A stretch of 64,000 bases of DNA from Arthrobacter sp. V1I7 (GCF_030817015.1 NZ_JAUSYS010000001.1:2790001-2854000); one strand, 5' to 3'. Positions 41,032 to 49,796 are shown, counted from the stretch's first letter. Numbers and translations: made by a program. The notes: generated from the sequence alone by a model not told the origin.

Positions 41032-41460
41032 CTAGAGGATCCCGGGTATTGCGTCGTCGGTCTCCGAGAAGGCTGTTTCCTTGTCGGCCAGGTACTCATT
41101 CCAGGCGTGGGCGTCCCAGATCTCCGCCCGGGTTCCGGCGCCGATAACGGCCAGTTCCCTGCCGAGTCCTGCGTATTCCCGGAGCGCCTGCGGAATTGTC
41201 ACGCGCCCCTGCTTGTCAGGTACCTCGTCAGAGGCTCCAGAGAGAAAAACCCGGATGTAGTCACGCGCCTGCTTGTTGGAGATTGGCGCCTCCCGCATCT
41301 GCTCGTGAACCCGGCCGAATTCCGCCTCACTGAAGACGTAGATGCAACGCTCCTGGCCCCTTGTGAGAACCAGCCCGCCGGCCAGTTCCTCGCGGAACTT
41401 TGCGGGAAGGATGATTCGGCCCTTTTCGTCCAGACGCGGCGAATGCGTGCCGAGAAACAC
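41032..41460 (-). CDS. mraZ: Transcriptional regulator MraZ
   Basis: AbrB-fold repressor of the division and cell-wall operon. I start it at GTG 41460, giving 142 residues and the usual [24 protein letters not shown]-terminus; an ATG at 41493 would add residues not seen in the family. A second AbrB-like half follows ([23 protein letters not shown]), with the conserved DxxGR in each half. Three operator repeats lie upstream at 41527-41553. Confidence 0.95.
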   Translation of the reverse strand: MFLGTHSPRLDEKGRIILPAKFREELAGGLVLTRGQERCIYVFSEAEFGRVHEQMREAPISNKQARDYIRVFLSGASDEVPDKQGRVTIPQALREYAGLGRELAVIGAGTRAEIWDAHAWNEYLADKETAFSETDDAIPGIL

Positions 41461-41526
41461 GGCCCACCGCCCGTCTGTTCGTAGGAAGCCCAACGTCCCC
41501 TTGTGCTGCCACTACCCTCTTACGTC

Positions 41527-41553
41527 CTCCACATTACTCCACATCCCTCCACA
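41527..41553 (-). promoter_or_regulatory. MraZ-binding repeats
   Basis: Three direct repeats of TGTGGAG on the minus strand (CTCCACA at 41527, 41537 and 41547), with a 10-bp period and 3-nt spacers. The G-rich repeats on one face of the helix match what is known of MraZ operators. They overlap the predicted promoter. Confidence 0.8.
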
Positions 41554-41558
41554 GTCAA
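41531..41558 (-). promoter_or_regulatory. Predicted mraZ promoter
   Basis: On the minus strand, TTGACT (41553-41558) and TAATGT (41531-41536) are 16 nt apart, with the MraZ repeats between and across them. The transcript would begin near 41524, about 65 nt before the mraZ start. Confidence 0.6.
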
Positions 41559-41757
41559 CGACACACTGCAGATATTTGGGTCTTTTCGGGGCACTGGCGC
41601 CCTGCCGTTCCCAGTAAGGGCAAGGAATGACGGCCGGTGGTGCGAAGTGGAGGAATTTCGGGCTCCGGCGCCCCGGGTTCCCGCTTTCGTCCGGAGGCGG
41701 GGCCGGCCGCAGGGTCCTGGACCTCCATGGACGTCCAAAAATGCCCCGCTTAACGTC

Positions 41758-41783
41758 AAAAGACCCGCCGAAGCGGGTCTTTT
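41758..41783. terminator. Bidirectional hairpin terminator
   Basis: An 11-bp stem (AAAAGACCCGC at 41758-41768 with its complement at 41773-41783) and a CGAA loop, with A and T runs at the ends. It lies after the minus-strand DUF3040 gene and before the mraZ promoter. Confidence 0.85.
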
Positions 41784-41840
41784 AGTACCTCCGGGCTGCC
41801 TGTGGTGGGGAATGGAGGAGCGCCCGACGTCGGAGGGCCC

Positions 41841-42215
41841 CTAGGACTCCCCCCGGTGCCGTTCGTCCCAGCGTTCCTCCAGGTTGCTCATGAATGAGCT
41901 TCTGGACTTTCCGGGCTTCCCCGCGCCTCCACCGGACTTGGCCTTGCCGGGAGCGGAGCTGCGCATGGTCGCAAAGTAGACGCCCGCTCCCATCACGACA
42001 AATCCCAGTACCCCGACCAGTATGTTCTGGACGGTCACGCCGACCAGCAGGAGCAGCACGCCCGCGAGCGCGGCCAGCACCCCAATCACCAGATGGCGGG
42101 TGGACCATGAGCGTCCCGGGTCCGAGCCCATCGAACTGGCGAACTTGGGATCGTCCTCATGTAGCTGCTTCTCAAGTTGCTCAAGCAACTTCTGTTCGTG
42201 CTCCGAGAGCGGCAT
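41841..42215 (-). CDS. DUF3040 small membrane protein
   Basis: A 124-residue actinobacterial protein. It starts at ATG 42215 with a strong AAGGAGG 5 nt upstream. The first 45 residues, MPLSEHEQKLLEQLEKQL, are the DUF3040 signature, a soluble helix. Two membrane helices follow at about 47-65 and 68-85, then a basic tail rich in Gly, Lys and Ser. Function is unknown. The gene is found near the dcw cluster in several actinobacteria, and a role in the envelope is possible. Confidence 0.92.
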   Translation of the reverse strand: MPLSEHEQKLLEQLEKQLHEDDPKFASSMGSDPGRSWSTRHLVIGVLAALAGVLLLLVGVTVQNILVGVLGFVVMGAGVYFATMRSSAPGKAKSGGGAGKPGKSRSSFMSNLEERWDERHRGES

Positions 42216-42387
42216 CACGACCTCCTTAAAGTCGGCCAACGTCCAGACTTGACGTGGCCAGTGTCCCTGAACCCATAACGACCGGGATTCCTGAGTGGTT
42301 CCCGTTCGCCGTCGTTGGTCGAATCGGGGTGCCCACATGGGGTTTGCCTCGGTCCCTGTTGGGTGTTCTGCTGGTCACGCATCAGCC

Positions 42388-42401
42388 CGAACGCTCGTTC
42401 C
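42388..42401. promoter_or_regulatory. SOS-box-like palindrome
   Basis: CGAAC-gctc-GTTCC keeps the GAAC-N4-GTTC core of the actinobacterial LexA site (CGAAC-N4-GTTCG), with one outer mismatch. It lies between dinB and the DUF3040 gene, next to an A+T-rich patch (TTGTATATATAAGG at 42416-42429) that could be a promoter. LexA binding is untested. Confidence 0.35.
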
Positions 42402-42503
42402 AGTCGTTCCAAACTTTGTATATATAAGGATAGTTTGTCGCGGGCAGTTCTGAAAGACGCTGGGCCAGTTGGCACGCCGAAACGACCACCCGACGGCGGG
42501 CTG

Positions 42504-43730
42504 TCAGCCGGCGCCGCTGCCCGGATCAAGAAGTCGGGCCGGCAGCACCGACTTTGTCCCAAATTTTCGCGTTACGGCGTCCAAGGCCTGCTCGGCGGCG
42601 CGCCAGTTGTCATCCCGGCGGTCCAGGCTCAATTGCAGTGGGGCCTGAGCCGCTTCCTCCAGCTGCTCGGCCCGGATGCCCACGAGCCGGACCGTCATCG
42701 GCCGGTCCCCGACGGATTCCAGGAGCTGCACGGCCACAGCATAGAGCAGCTGGGCGCTGTCGATCGGTGTGCTGACCGTCCGGCTGCGGGTAATTGTGGA
42801 GAAATCCGCATACCGAAGCTTGAGTGCAACGGTTCGGGCGTGCATGCCGGCGCTGCGGAGCCGCTCGGCGGTGCGGTGCGAGAGGCGCAGCAGTTCCCGG
42901 TGCAGCAGCGCATCGTCGGCCGTGTCCACCGCGAAAGTCTCTTCCGCCCCGATGCTTTTCTCCAGCCGCACCGGGGTTACCGGGCGGGGGTCGATCCCCC
43001 AGGAGAGGCGGTACACGTGTTCGCCGGAGGCGCCAAGCACCTTCCGAAGCGACGGCAGCGGCGAGGCTGCGACGTCGGCCACAGTGCGGATTCCCAGCCG
43101 GGACAGAACCTCGACGGTCTTGGCGCCGACGCCCCAGAGCGCACTCACCGGCAGGCTGTGGAGATAAGGCAATGTCTCCTCAGGCCCGATCAGCAGTAAA
43201 CCGTCCGGCTTGCACCGGGTGGAGGCAATCTTGGCCACGAACTTGCTGGCCGCGATCCCCACGGACGCCGTGATGCCCAATTCCCGTTGGACCCGGGCCC
43301 TGATGAGCTCGCCGATCTCCCGGGGCGGACCCAGCCTGCGGATTGCGCCGCCGACGTCGAGGAAGGCCTCATCCACGCTCAGCGGTTCGACCAGATCGGT
43401 GATCGAGCCGAAGATGGCCATGATCTGTCCGGACACCTCGTAGTACAGCTTGTGGCGCGGCTCGATGATGACGGCCGACGGGCACATGCGGGCCGCGACC
43501 ACCATCGGCATCGCCGAACGCACCCCGAAGGCGCGGGCCTCGTAGGAGGCGGAAAGCACGACGGACCGCTCCGCGGGGTAACCGACGATCACGGGCTTAC
43601 CCTTGAGGTTTGGCCGGCCGCGCAGCTCCACCGAGACGAAGAATGCATCCATGTCCACGTGCAGGATACTGCTGCGCCGGAGTTCGCGAAGCCTCGCTTC
43701 AAGCTGCTGTTTATCTCTGTCCGGCCCCAC
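42504..43730 (-). CDS. dinB: DNA polymerase IV (Y family)
   Basis: Error-prone translesion polymerase. The 408-residue protein has the two catalytic blocks, ILHVDMDAFFVSVE near 22-35 and SVDEAFLDVGG near 118-128, then LWGVGAKTVEVLSRLGI (helix-hairpin-helix) and the little-finger domain (TVALKLRYADFSTITRSRT). No clear beta-clamp motif was recognised at the C-terminus. It is transcribed divergently from the lipoprotein gene. Confidence 0.95.
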   Translation of the reverse strand: MGPDRDKQQLEARLRELRRSSILHVDMDAFFVSVELRGRPNLKGKPVIVGYPAERSVVLSASYEARAFGVRSAMPMVVAARMCPSAVIIEPRHKLYYEVSGQIMAIFGSITDLVEPLSVDEAFLDVGGAIRRLGPPREIGELIRARVQRELGITASVGIAASKFVAKIASTRCKPDGLLLIGPEETLPYLHSLPVSALWGVGAKTVEVLSRLGIRTVADVAASPLPSLRKVLGASGEHVYRLSWGIDPRPVTPVRLEKSIGAEETFAVDTADDALLHRELLRLSHRTAERLRSAGMHARTVALKLRYADFSTITRSRTVSTPIDSAQLLYAVAVQLLESVGDRPMTVRLVGIRAEQLEEAAQAPLQLSLDRRDDNWRAAEQALDAVTRKFGTKSVLPARLLDPGSGAG

Positions 43731-43804
43731 GGCATCAATCCTATGTCCCGGGACTGACTAAACTGGAGGCTGAATCCGGCGTCAACACCAGGAGGAAAGT
43801 CCCT

Positions 43805-44335
43805 GTGAAGGTTTTTGGAGAGCGCAAACGTGCTGCGGTTGCCGTTTTTGCTGCGGGCACCCTAATGGCCCTGGCCGCCTGCACGCCCGCCGCGGGGACC
43901 GCTTCCTCGACCACCCTGTCAGGACCGGCCGCAGCCTCGACCGCGCCCGCTACCACCACCGCCCCTCCCAAACCTTCCGCTGAGCCCGGCACCTCGGCCA
44001 CGGTAGGAGCCCTGGTCCCGGCATTTCCGCAGCAGCTCCTGCCGCTGATGCCCGGCGCAAAGGTGGTCTCCAGCAGTTTCGACAAGACGACCGCGCCGGC
44101 CACGGTGGCACTGGTCGGCAGCAGCACGGCCCCGGCTGCCGACGTCCTGGCCTTTTACACGGCTCAACTGGAGGCCCAGGGCTTCAAGGCCGTCCCGGGC
44201 GAGACGGTGGGCTCGGTCCCGTCGAAGGATTTCCTGCGCGGTGACAACGAGACCGTCAACATTTCCGTGGTGGAGACCGCTGGCATCTCGACCTTCACGA
44301 TCGGCGCGAACGTCGCTGCCGAGTCGGTCAAGTGA
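43805..44335 (+). CDS. Predicted lipoprotein
   Basis: A 176-residue exported protein of unknown function. The start at GTG 43805 is set by AGGAGG 9 nt upstream and gives a clean lipoprotein signal: basic start, hydrophobic core and lipobox LAAC with Cys26. A Thr/Ala/Pro-rich spacer follows to about residue 65, then a compact domain (LLPLMPGAKVVSSSF, DVLAFYTAQLEAQGF, VNISVVE). It overlaps the polyprenyl synthase start as GTGA, so the two are coupled. Confidence 0.85.
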   Translation: MKVFGERKRAAVAVFAAGTLMALAACTPAAGTASSTTLSGPAAASTAPATTTAPPKPSAEPGTSATVGALVPAFPQQLLPLMPGAKVVSSSFDKTTAPATVALVGSSTAPAADVLAFYTAQLEAQGFKAVPGETVGSVPSKDFLRGDNETVNISVVETAGISTFTIGANVAAESVK

Positions 44336-45426
44336 CTCTCGCGGAGCAGCTGCGCCTTGAACAGACTGGCTACGTAGCCGCCGTCGCGGGCAAGCTCACC
44401 GATTTCCTGTCCACCCGCCACGCCGTCATGTCCTCCATTTCACAGGACATCGACCCACTGATGGGCTCCATTTCCAACCTGGTCACCGGGGGCAAGAGGC
44501 TGCGGGCACTCATGTGCTACTGGGGCTGGCGCGGGGCAGGCGGGGAGGCCGGTGCCGGCGAAGTGGTCACAGCCGGGTCTGCCCTGGAGCTGTTCCAGGC
44601 CGCCGCCCTCATTCACGACGACATCATTGACCGCTCGGACACGCGCCGCGGCGGGCCCAGTGTACACCGGCGCTTCAGTGACCTCCACGAGACCCAGGGC
44701 TGGGCGCTCGACCGGGAACGGTTCGGCCATGCCGCGGCCATCCTGACCGGAGACCTGTGCCTGTCCTTCAGCGAGGAGTCCTTCACGGAAATCGGGGACC
44801 GGGCCGCTTCGGGCAGCCGGGCACGGCTGATCTTCAACCTGATGCGCGCCGAGGTCATGGCCGGGCAGTACCTGGACATCCTGGAAGAGGTTGCCGGACC
44901 GCGGCGCGACCGGGCAGGCGCCGTCAGCCGGGCCCAGTCGATCATCCGCTTCAAGTCCGCCAAATACTCCACCGAGCACCCTCTGGCCCTGGGCGGGGCG
45001 CTGGCCGGCGCGTCGGACGAACTACTTCGAGGCTATTCGGCCTTTGCCCTCCCGCTGGGCGAGGCCTTCCAGCTTCGGGACGACGTGCTGGGGGTATTCG
45101 GCGACCCGGTGACGACCGGCAAGCCTGCCGGGGACGATCTGCGCGAAGGGAAGCGGACTGTCCTCGTGGCGTTCGCTCTGGACCAGGCCACGCCGGCCGA
45201 ATCGGCGTTCATCGATGCACGGCTGGGAAACCCCGGGCTGGATGAGGCGGACATCGACGAGATCCGCCGCATCATCGTTGACTGCGGCGCGCTGCACGCC
45301 ACCGAAGTCTTGATTGAGGAGTTCGGACGCGCAGCCTTCGCGGCCCTCGAGCTGTTGCCGCTGGAGGAGCTGCCCAAGACCGCGCTTCGGAAGCTGGCCG
45401 AGGCCACGGTGAGCCGAACCGCCTGA
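44332..45426 (+). CDS. Polyprenyl diphosphate synthase (IdsA-like)
   Basis: Condenses isopentenyl diphosphate with allylic diphosphates to make medium-chain prenyl chains for quinones, carotenoids or polyprenyl phosphates. The 364-residue protein has the first Asp-rich motif DDIID (about 97-101) followed by RRGGPSVHRRF, and a second motif LRDDVLGVFGDP near 249, with KTAL-type chain-length residues unreadable by eye. It starts at GTG 44332. Synteny with M. tuberculosis idsA2, near Rv2175c and pknL, fits. Confidence 0.93.
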   Translation: MTLAEQLRLEQTGYVAAVAGKLTDFLSTRHAVMSSISQDIDPLMGSISNLVTGGKRLRALMCYWGWRGAGGEAGAGEVVTAGSALELFQAAALIHDDIIDRSDTRRGGPSVHRRFSDLHETQGWALDRERFGHAAAILTGDLCLSFSEESFTEIGDRAASGSRARLIFNLMRAEVMAGQYLDILEEVAGPRRDRAGAVSRAQSIIRFKSAKYSTEHPLALGGALAGASDELLRGYSAFALPLGEAFQLRDDVLGVFGDPVTTGKPAGDDLREGKRTVLVAFALDQATPAESAFIDARLGNPGLDEADIDEIRRIIVDCGALHATEVLIEEFGRAAFAALELLPLEELPKTALRKLAEATVSRTA

Positions 45427-45452
45427 CAGGCCTCCAGGGGACCGGCCTGCCT

Positions 45453-45482
45453 CCCGGTGCGTCCGCGGACGGACTCACCGGG
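45453..45482. terminator. Hairpin between convergent genes
   Basis: CCCGGTG (45453-45459) and CACCGGG (45476-45482) with inner GTCC/GGAC pairing form an interrupted hairpin between the polyprenyl synthase and the Rv2175c-like gene. It lacks a clear T tract. Confidence 0.45.
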
Positions 45483-45493
45483 GAAAACCCGTG

Positions 45494-45847
45494 CTACCAG
45501 GCGAGGGACTGTGCCCGGCGGCGGATCTCCGTCTTGCGCCCTTCGCGGAGGGCGTCGATCGGGCGCCCACGGAGCGAATCGTCCGGGGTAAAGAGCCAGG
45601 CGATGAGTTCCTCGTCGGAGTAACCCGCGTCGGACAGCACCACGACCGTGCCTTTAAGGCTCTCGACCGGGTGGCCGTCCTGGATGAATGCCGCGGGCAC
45701 CGAACGAATCCGCCGGTCGCCGACCCGCAGTGCCGCCAGTGCACGTTCATCGAGGAGCGCATGGACCTTCGTAATGGAAACATTCAGAAGCTGGGCAACA
45801 TCGGGCAGGGGCAGCCATTCGCCCACAAGGCTTTCTACAGTACTCAC
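45494..45847 (-). CDS. Rv2175c-like DNA-binding protein
   Basis: A 117-residue protein with a winged or MerR-like helix-turn-helix (LPDVAQLLNVSITKVHALLDERALAALRVG) and a C-terminal domain (TVVVLSDAGYSDEELIAWLFTPDDSLRGRPIDAL) found in actinobacterial Rv2175c. In M. tuberculosis, Rv2175c is phosphorylated in an N-terminal tail by its neighbour PknL, which changes DNA binding. Here the tail is only about 10 residues (one Thr at position 3), so that control may be absent or reduced. The kinase gene lies 1.8 kb away on the other strand. Confidence 0.88.
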   Translation of the reverse strand: MSTVESLVGEWLPLPDVAQLLNVSITKVHALLDERALAALRVGDRRIRSVPAAFIQDGHPVESLKGTVVVLSDAGYSDEELIAWLFTPDDSLRGRPIDALREGRKTEIRRRAQSLAW

Positions 45848-46060
45848 GGATCAAGACTGCCATGGCGGACGCTTCTGCGCCTAGTCGTGGCCGGGCTCTT
45901 ACCGGCGCTTAATGCCCCGCCCGGCCTTGGACTGCCACCGCGAACACGACCCTATTAATCAGCGCATTCTGCCCGACACACCCGGAGTGTTTGTTTGCAT
46001 AATGTCCGGGCGTTCTTGTGCTAACTACCAAATCATGAGACATTCACATAGACCACATTT
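45848..46060. other. Intergenic region upstream of the LysM-transglycosylase gene
   Basis: A divergent gap. It contains a CCCGGA/TCCGGG inverted repeat (45981-45986 and 46005-46010) around a CATAAT that could be a -10 (45999-46004). No small gene was found. The last part of the gap holds the five 9-mer repeats listed separately. Confidence 0.5.
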
Positions 46061-46105
46061 GTAACAGCATTAACAAAGGTCACACTGGTAACGCCAGTAA
46101 CACCG
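46061..46105 (+). promoter_or_regulatory. Five tandem MtrA-box-like 9-mers
   Basis: Head-to-tail units with no gaps: GTAACAGCA (46061), TTAACAAAG (46070), GTCACACTG (46079), GTAACGCCA (46088) and GTAACACCG (46097). All fit [G/T]T[A/C]AC[A/G]NNN and recall the GTCACAGCG-type repeats reported for MtrA. The array ends 41 nt before the start codon of the cell-wall hydrolase gene. Confidence 0.65.
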
Positions 46106-46146
46106 GCCTAACCCGCAGCGTTCGCCGCTGAGAAGAGGATCTTTCC

Positions 46147-47508
46147 ATGACGACGTTCCGTTCGCCGAAGCCCCCAGCGCGGCCCAGCCTGCCGTTGATT
46201 GCGGCGACGACGGCCGCCCTTCCCGCGGTAGTCCTTTCCTCCTTGGCGGTTGCCCAACCGGCGTCAGCCGAGTCCCGCAGCCGCTCCATCCCGGCCACCC
46301 TGGCGGCCGCCATGCGTGCGCAGGCACAGGGGGTGACTCCGCTGGTGTCCGCCATGATTCCGGCCGCCTCGGTCTCGGCGGCCATCCCCACATCCCTGCG
46401 TCCGACCCAGGCCACGGCCCCGGCCGAGTACACCATCGAGCGCGGGGACACGATCAGCGGAATCGCCGGTAAGTTCGGCCTGGACACATACGCCGTACTG
46501 GCGCTGAACAACCTGCAGGCCAACACGATCATTTACCCGGGGCAGAAGATCCAGCTCGGCGGGAATGCACCGGCACCGGCTCCCGCGGCACAGCCGAGCG
46601 CACCGGAGTCCACCGGAACTTCCTACACGGTCGAGCCGGGCGACACCCTGGGTGCGATCGCAGCACGCCACGGCGTCCAGCTCGCGGAGGTCCTGGGCTG
46701 GAACGGGCTGAACTTGGGCTCCATCATCTATCCCGGCCAGAAGATCACGATCGGCGCCGGCACGACGGCTCCGTCGCCGTCCGCTCCGGCAGCCCCGGCT
46801 CCGGCGGCAACCCCCGCCGCCCCCGCCTCCGGCTCGTACACCATCAAGGCCGGCGACACCCTCTCGGGAATTGCGGCCCGGAATGGCGTCAAGCTCACGG
46901 ACATCCTCTCCGCCAACCGGCTGACCATGAGCACCATCATCTACCCCGGCCAGAAGCTGGTGCTTGCGGGCGGGTCATCGATCGCACCGGCGTCCAGCCA
47001 GACTCCGGCCACCGTGACCCCGTTGGTGCCCAGCACCTTCCTTGGGTTCACCTACCCGGCAGCCGTGGTCAGCTCGGCCAACCAGAACAAGGCCTTGCTC
47101 AACGCCGCCCCGGTCCCGAGCCGCGAGCAGATGAAATCCATCGTGGCCGATACGGCCCGCCGGATGGGCGTGGACGCCTCCCTGGCGCTGGCCTTCGCCC
47201 TTCAGGAATCCGGTTTCGACCAGCGCGCGGTCTCCCCCGCCAACGCGATCGGAACCATGCAAGTGATCCCGTCCTCGGGCGAGTGGGCGTCTGATCTCGT
47301 GGGCCGCCAGCTGAACCTGCTGGACCCCTATGACAACGCCGTCGCCGGTGTCGCCATCATCCGCCAGCTGGTCCGCACCAGCAGCGACCTGGACAACGCG
47401 ATTGCAGGCTACTACCAGGGCCAGTACTCGGTCAGCACGTACGGCATGTACGAAGACACCAAACAGTATGTGGCCGCCATCAAGGCCCACCAGAAGAACG
47501 TCGGCTAG
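46147..47508 (+). CDS. Secreted LysM/lytic transglycosylase
   Basis: Cell-wall hydrolase that cleaves glycan strands. The 453-residue protein has a signal peptide to about residue 42 (AVAQPASAES), then three LysM domains at about 94-137, 159-203 and 230-277 (each with GDT near the start and IIYPGQK at the end) separated by Ala/Pro/Ser linkers. The C-terminal SLT domain lies at about 330-440, with the catalytic Glu in FALQESGFD and the GTMQVIPSSGEWAS block. The start is fixed by AAGAGGA 8 nt upstream. Probably MtrA-controlled, judging by the upstream repeats. A terminator follows. Confidence 0.93.
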   Translation: MTTFRSPKPPARPSLPLIAATTAALPAVVLSSLAVAQPASAESRSRSIPATLAAAMRAQAQGVTPLVSAMIPAASVSAAIPTSLRPTQATAPAEYTIERGDTISGIAGKFGLDTYAVLALNNLQANTIIYPGQKIQLGGNAPAPAPAAQPSAPESTGTSYTVEPGDTLGAIAARHGVQLAEVLGWNGLNLGSIIYPGQKITIGAGTTAPSPSAPAAPAPAATPAAPASGSYTIKAGDTLSGIAARNGVKLTDILSANRLTMSTIIYPGQKLVLAGGSSIAPASSQTPATVTPLVPSTFLGFTYPAAVVSSANQNKALLNAAPVPSREQMKSIVADTARRMGVDASLALAFALQESGFDQRAVSPANAIGTMQVIPSSGEWASDLVGRQLNLLDPYDNAVAGVAIIRQLVRTSSDLDNAIAGYYQGQYSVSTYGMYEDTKQYVAAIKAHQKNVG

Positions 47509-47571
47509 GTCCCGGGGGACAGAGCCACCGGCCTGAACGCGTTCCGCCAGGCTCCCCCGAAGGATAACGAT

Positions 47572-47604
47572 ACGGGTCCGGATCTGATGTTGATCCGGGC
47601 CCGT
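47572..47604 (+). terminator. Hairpin terminator after the transglycosylase gene
   Basis: A 13-bp stem (47572-47584 with 47592-47604, one G-T pair) and a 7-nt loop, ending GTTTCC. It lies about 64 nt after the stop and 27 nt before the kinase gene. Confidence 0.75.
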
Positions 47605-47630
47605 TTCCGTGCAACGTTTAGGATCATAAG

Positions 47631-49796
47631 GTGCAGGAATACACGTCGGACCCTCTCGTTGGCACTTTGGTGGATGGCCGGTACCTGATTCAGTCCAGGC
47701 TGGCCAGCGGAGGCATGTCCACGGTCTACCTGGCTACGGACGGCCGGCTCGAGCGCGACGTGGCCCTCAAGGTGCTGCACCCGCATCTGGCCGGAGACCC
47801 CCAGTTCCTGGACCGCCTCGGACGCGAGGCCAAGGCGGCGGCCCGGCTGTCCCATCCGCACGTCGTCGGTGTCCTCGACCAGGGCGAAGACGGCCGGATC
47901 GCGTACCTCGTCATGGAGTACATCAAGGGCCACACCCTCCGTGACGTTCTCAAGCAAAGAGGTGCGCTCCCGCCGCGTCTCGCCCTGGCCCTGGTCGCCC
48001 CCGTGGTGGAAGGGCTCGGAGCCGCCCACGCGGCCGGCCTCATCCACCGGGACATCAAACCCGAAAACGTGCTCATTGCCGACGATGGCCGGATCAAGGT
48101 CGGTGACTTCGGACTTGCCCGGGCGATCTCCACCTCGACCAGCACCGGAGCCCTGATCGGAACGGTGGCCTACCTCTCCCCCGAACTGGTTCTCGGCAAA
48201 CAGGCCGACGCCCGCAGCGACATCTACTCTGTCGGCATCATGCTGTACGAGATGATCACCGGCCGGCAGCCGTTCGACGGCGACGTACCCATCCAGGTGG
48301 CATACCAGCACGTCAACTCGACCGTGGGTGCCCCCTCGGCGTTGGTCCCGGGCCTGGCCGAAGAAATCGATGAACTGGTGCAGTGGTGCACGGCTAACGA
48401 TCCGGACAAACGGCCTGTGGACGGAAACACGCTGCTGTCCGAACTCCGGCACATCAGGACCAACCTGAGCGACGCCGAACTCGATATCCAGCCTCCGGCG
48501 GCGCACGCATCTGTTCCCCCCGTGCCTCCCCCGACGGGTCCGCCAACCCTCGGACGCCCCGCCGGGCGCCCCGACGGGAAGGCCGCCCCGGACGGCCCCG
48601 CGGACGAAGGGGACCCGCACTCCCGGACCGAGGTGATCGGCGGGATCCAACGGCCCACCGAAATCATCTCCCGCGGCAGTAACCCCACCACGGTGATGTC
48701 CGCGGCTCCCCGGCGCCCGGCCTACGGCCCGCTCTCCGCCCCGGACGAGGCTCCGGACCCCTACGGCGAGGGCTCGTACGACGACGACGGCCGGGGCACA
48801 GTGGCGGGGCCCGCCAGCAAGCGCACGCAGCGCAAGCTGGACCGCGATGAGGAGAAGGCCCGCCAGCGCGCTGCGGCCACCCCGGTCCGGTCCCTGCGTG
48901 CAGGCAATCCCCGCCGCCGGGGTCTGCTGTGGATCCTGCTGCTGGTCATTGCCGCGCTGCTCGCCGCCGGCGCCGGCTGGTTCTTCGGCATGGGTCCCGG
49001 CTCCCCCGGGACAATTCCGCAACTGGCCAACAAGACGGTGGCGGAGGCGCAGCAGCTGCTGCGGACCGCCGGCTTTCAGTCCACCATTGAGGACGTCTAC
49101 GACGACAATGTCCCGCCGGGGCTTGTCGTCGGGTCGGAACCCGACGCCGGACAGGTCATCCGGAAGTTCCACACGGTGTCACTGGCCGTCTCCAAGGGTC
49201 CCGAGCTGTTCCCGCTGCCGGAGCTGACCGGAAAGACCCTGGACGAGGCCAAGACGACACTTAACGGCGCCGGGATGGCCCTGGGACAGATCACCGAAAC
49301 GTTCGACGAATCGGCAGCCGCCGGCACCGTCCTGTCCCAGGCCCCGCGCAGCGGCAATCCGGTGAAGCACGGCACTCCCGTGGCGCTGACCGTCTCCAAG
49401 GGCCCGCAGCCCATCCCGGTTCCGGATGTCCGCGGCCAGGAGCAGGACGACGCGGTGAAGGCCTTGGAGGCCGCCGGACTCAAGGCCGTGATCGCCCCGG
49501 GGACGGTCAACGACCGCCGGGTCCCCAAGGGCGCCGTGCTGGCCCAGGACCCCGCCTCCGGGAACCTCACCAAAGGCGGCGCCGTGACCTTGACCATTTC
49601 CGAGGGACCGCGGTTCGTCGAAGTCCCCAGCTTCATCGGCAAGCAGGCCAAGGAAGCCGAGCAAGCCCTGAGGCAGCTGGGCTTCGAGGTCCGCATTAAC
49701 AACATCCTCGGCGGCTTCTTCGGCACCGTCCGGGACCAGGACCCGGTGGAAAAGACGGTGCCGGAGGGCTCCGTCGTCACGCTGACCGTGGTCTAG
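47631..49796 (+). CDS. pknL: PASTA-domain serine/threonine protein kinase (PknL-like)
   Basis: Membrane kinase that senses peptidoglycan or lipid II. The 721-residue protein has an N-terminal Hanks kinase domain (about 18-275) with the glycine loop LASGGMSTVYLA, Lys47, HRDIKPEN (H139, D141) and DFG (159-161). A linker of about 150 residues follows, a membrane helix near 433-455, then four PASTA domains to the end. In M. tuberculosis PknL has no PASTA domains, while the Corynebacterium one does. It starts at GTG 47631. Its position next to the Rv2175c-like and aroG genes supports the PknL name. Confidence 0.93.
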   Translation: MQEYTSDPLVGTLVDGRYLIQSRLASGGMSTVYLATDGRLERDVALKVLHPHLAGDPQFLDRLGREAKAAARLSHPHVVGVLDQGEDGRIAYLVMEYIKGHTLRDVLKQRGALPPRLALALVAPVVEGLGAAHAAGLIHRDIKPENVLIADDGRIKVGDFGLARAISTSTSTGALIGTVAYLSPELVLGKQADARSDIYSVGIMLYEMITGRQPFDGDVPIQVAYQHVNSTVGAPSALVPGLAEEIDELVQWCTANDPDKRPVDGNTLLSELRHIRTNLSDAELDIQPPAAHASVPPVPPPTGPPTLGRPAGRPDGKAAPDGPADEGDPHSRTEVIGGIQRPTEIISRGSNPTTVMSAAPRRPAYGPLSAPDEAPDPYGEGSYDDDGRGTVAGPASKRTQRKLDRDEEKARQRAAATPVRSLRAGNPRRRGLLWILLLVIAALLAAGAGWFFGMGPGSPGTIPQLANKTVAEAQQLLRTAGFQSTIEDVYDDNVPPGLVVGSEPDAGQVIRKFHTVSLAVSKGPELFPLPELTGKTLDEAKTTLNGAGMALGQITETFDESAAAGTVLSQAPRSGNPVKHGTPVALTVSKGPQPIPVPDVRGQEQDDAVKALEAAGLKAVIAPGTVNDRRVPKGAVLAQDPASGNLTKGGAVTLTISEGPRFVEVPSFIGKQAKEAEQALRQLGFEVRINNILGGFFGTVRDQDPVEKTVPEGSVVTLTVV

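Noticed and set aside
45960..46146. Possible ydaO (cyclic-di-AMP) riboswitch before the LysM gene
   Set aside because: The expected conserved segments are not visible; the repeats fit MtrA boxes better.
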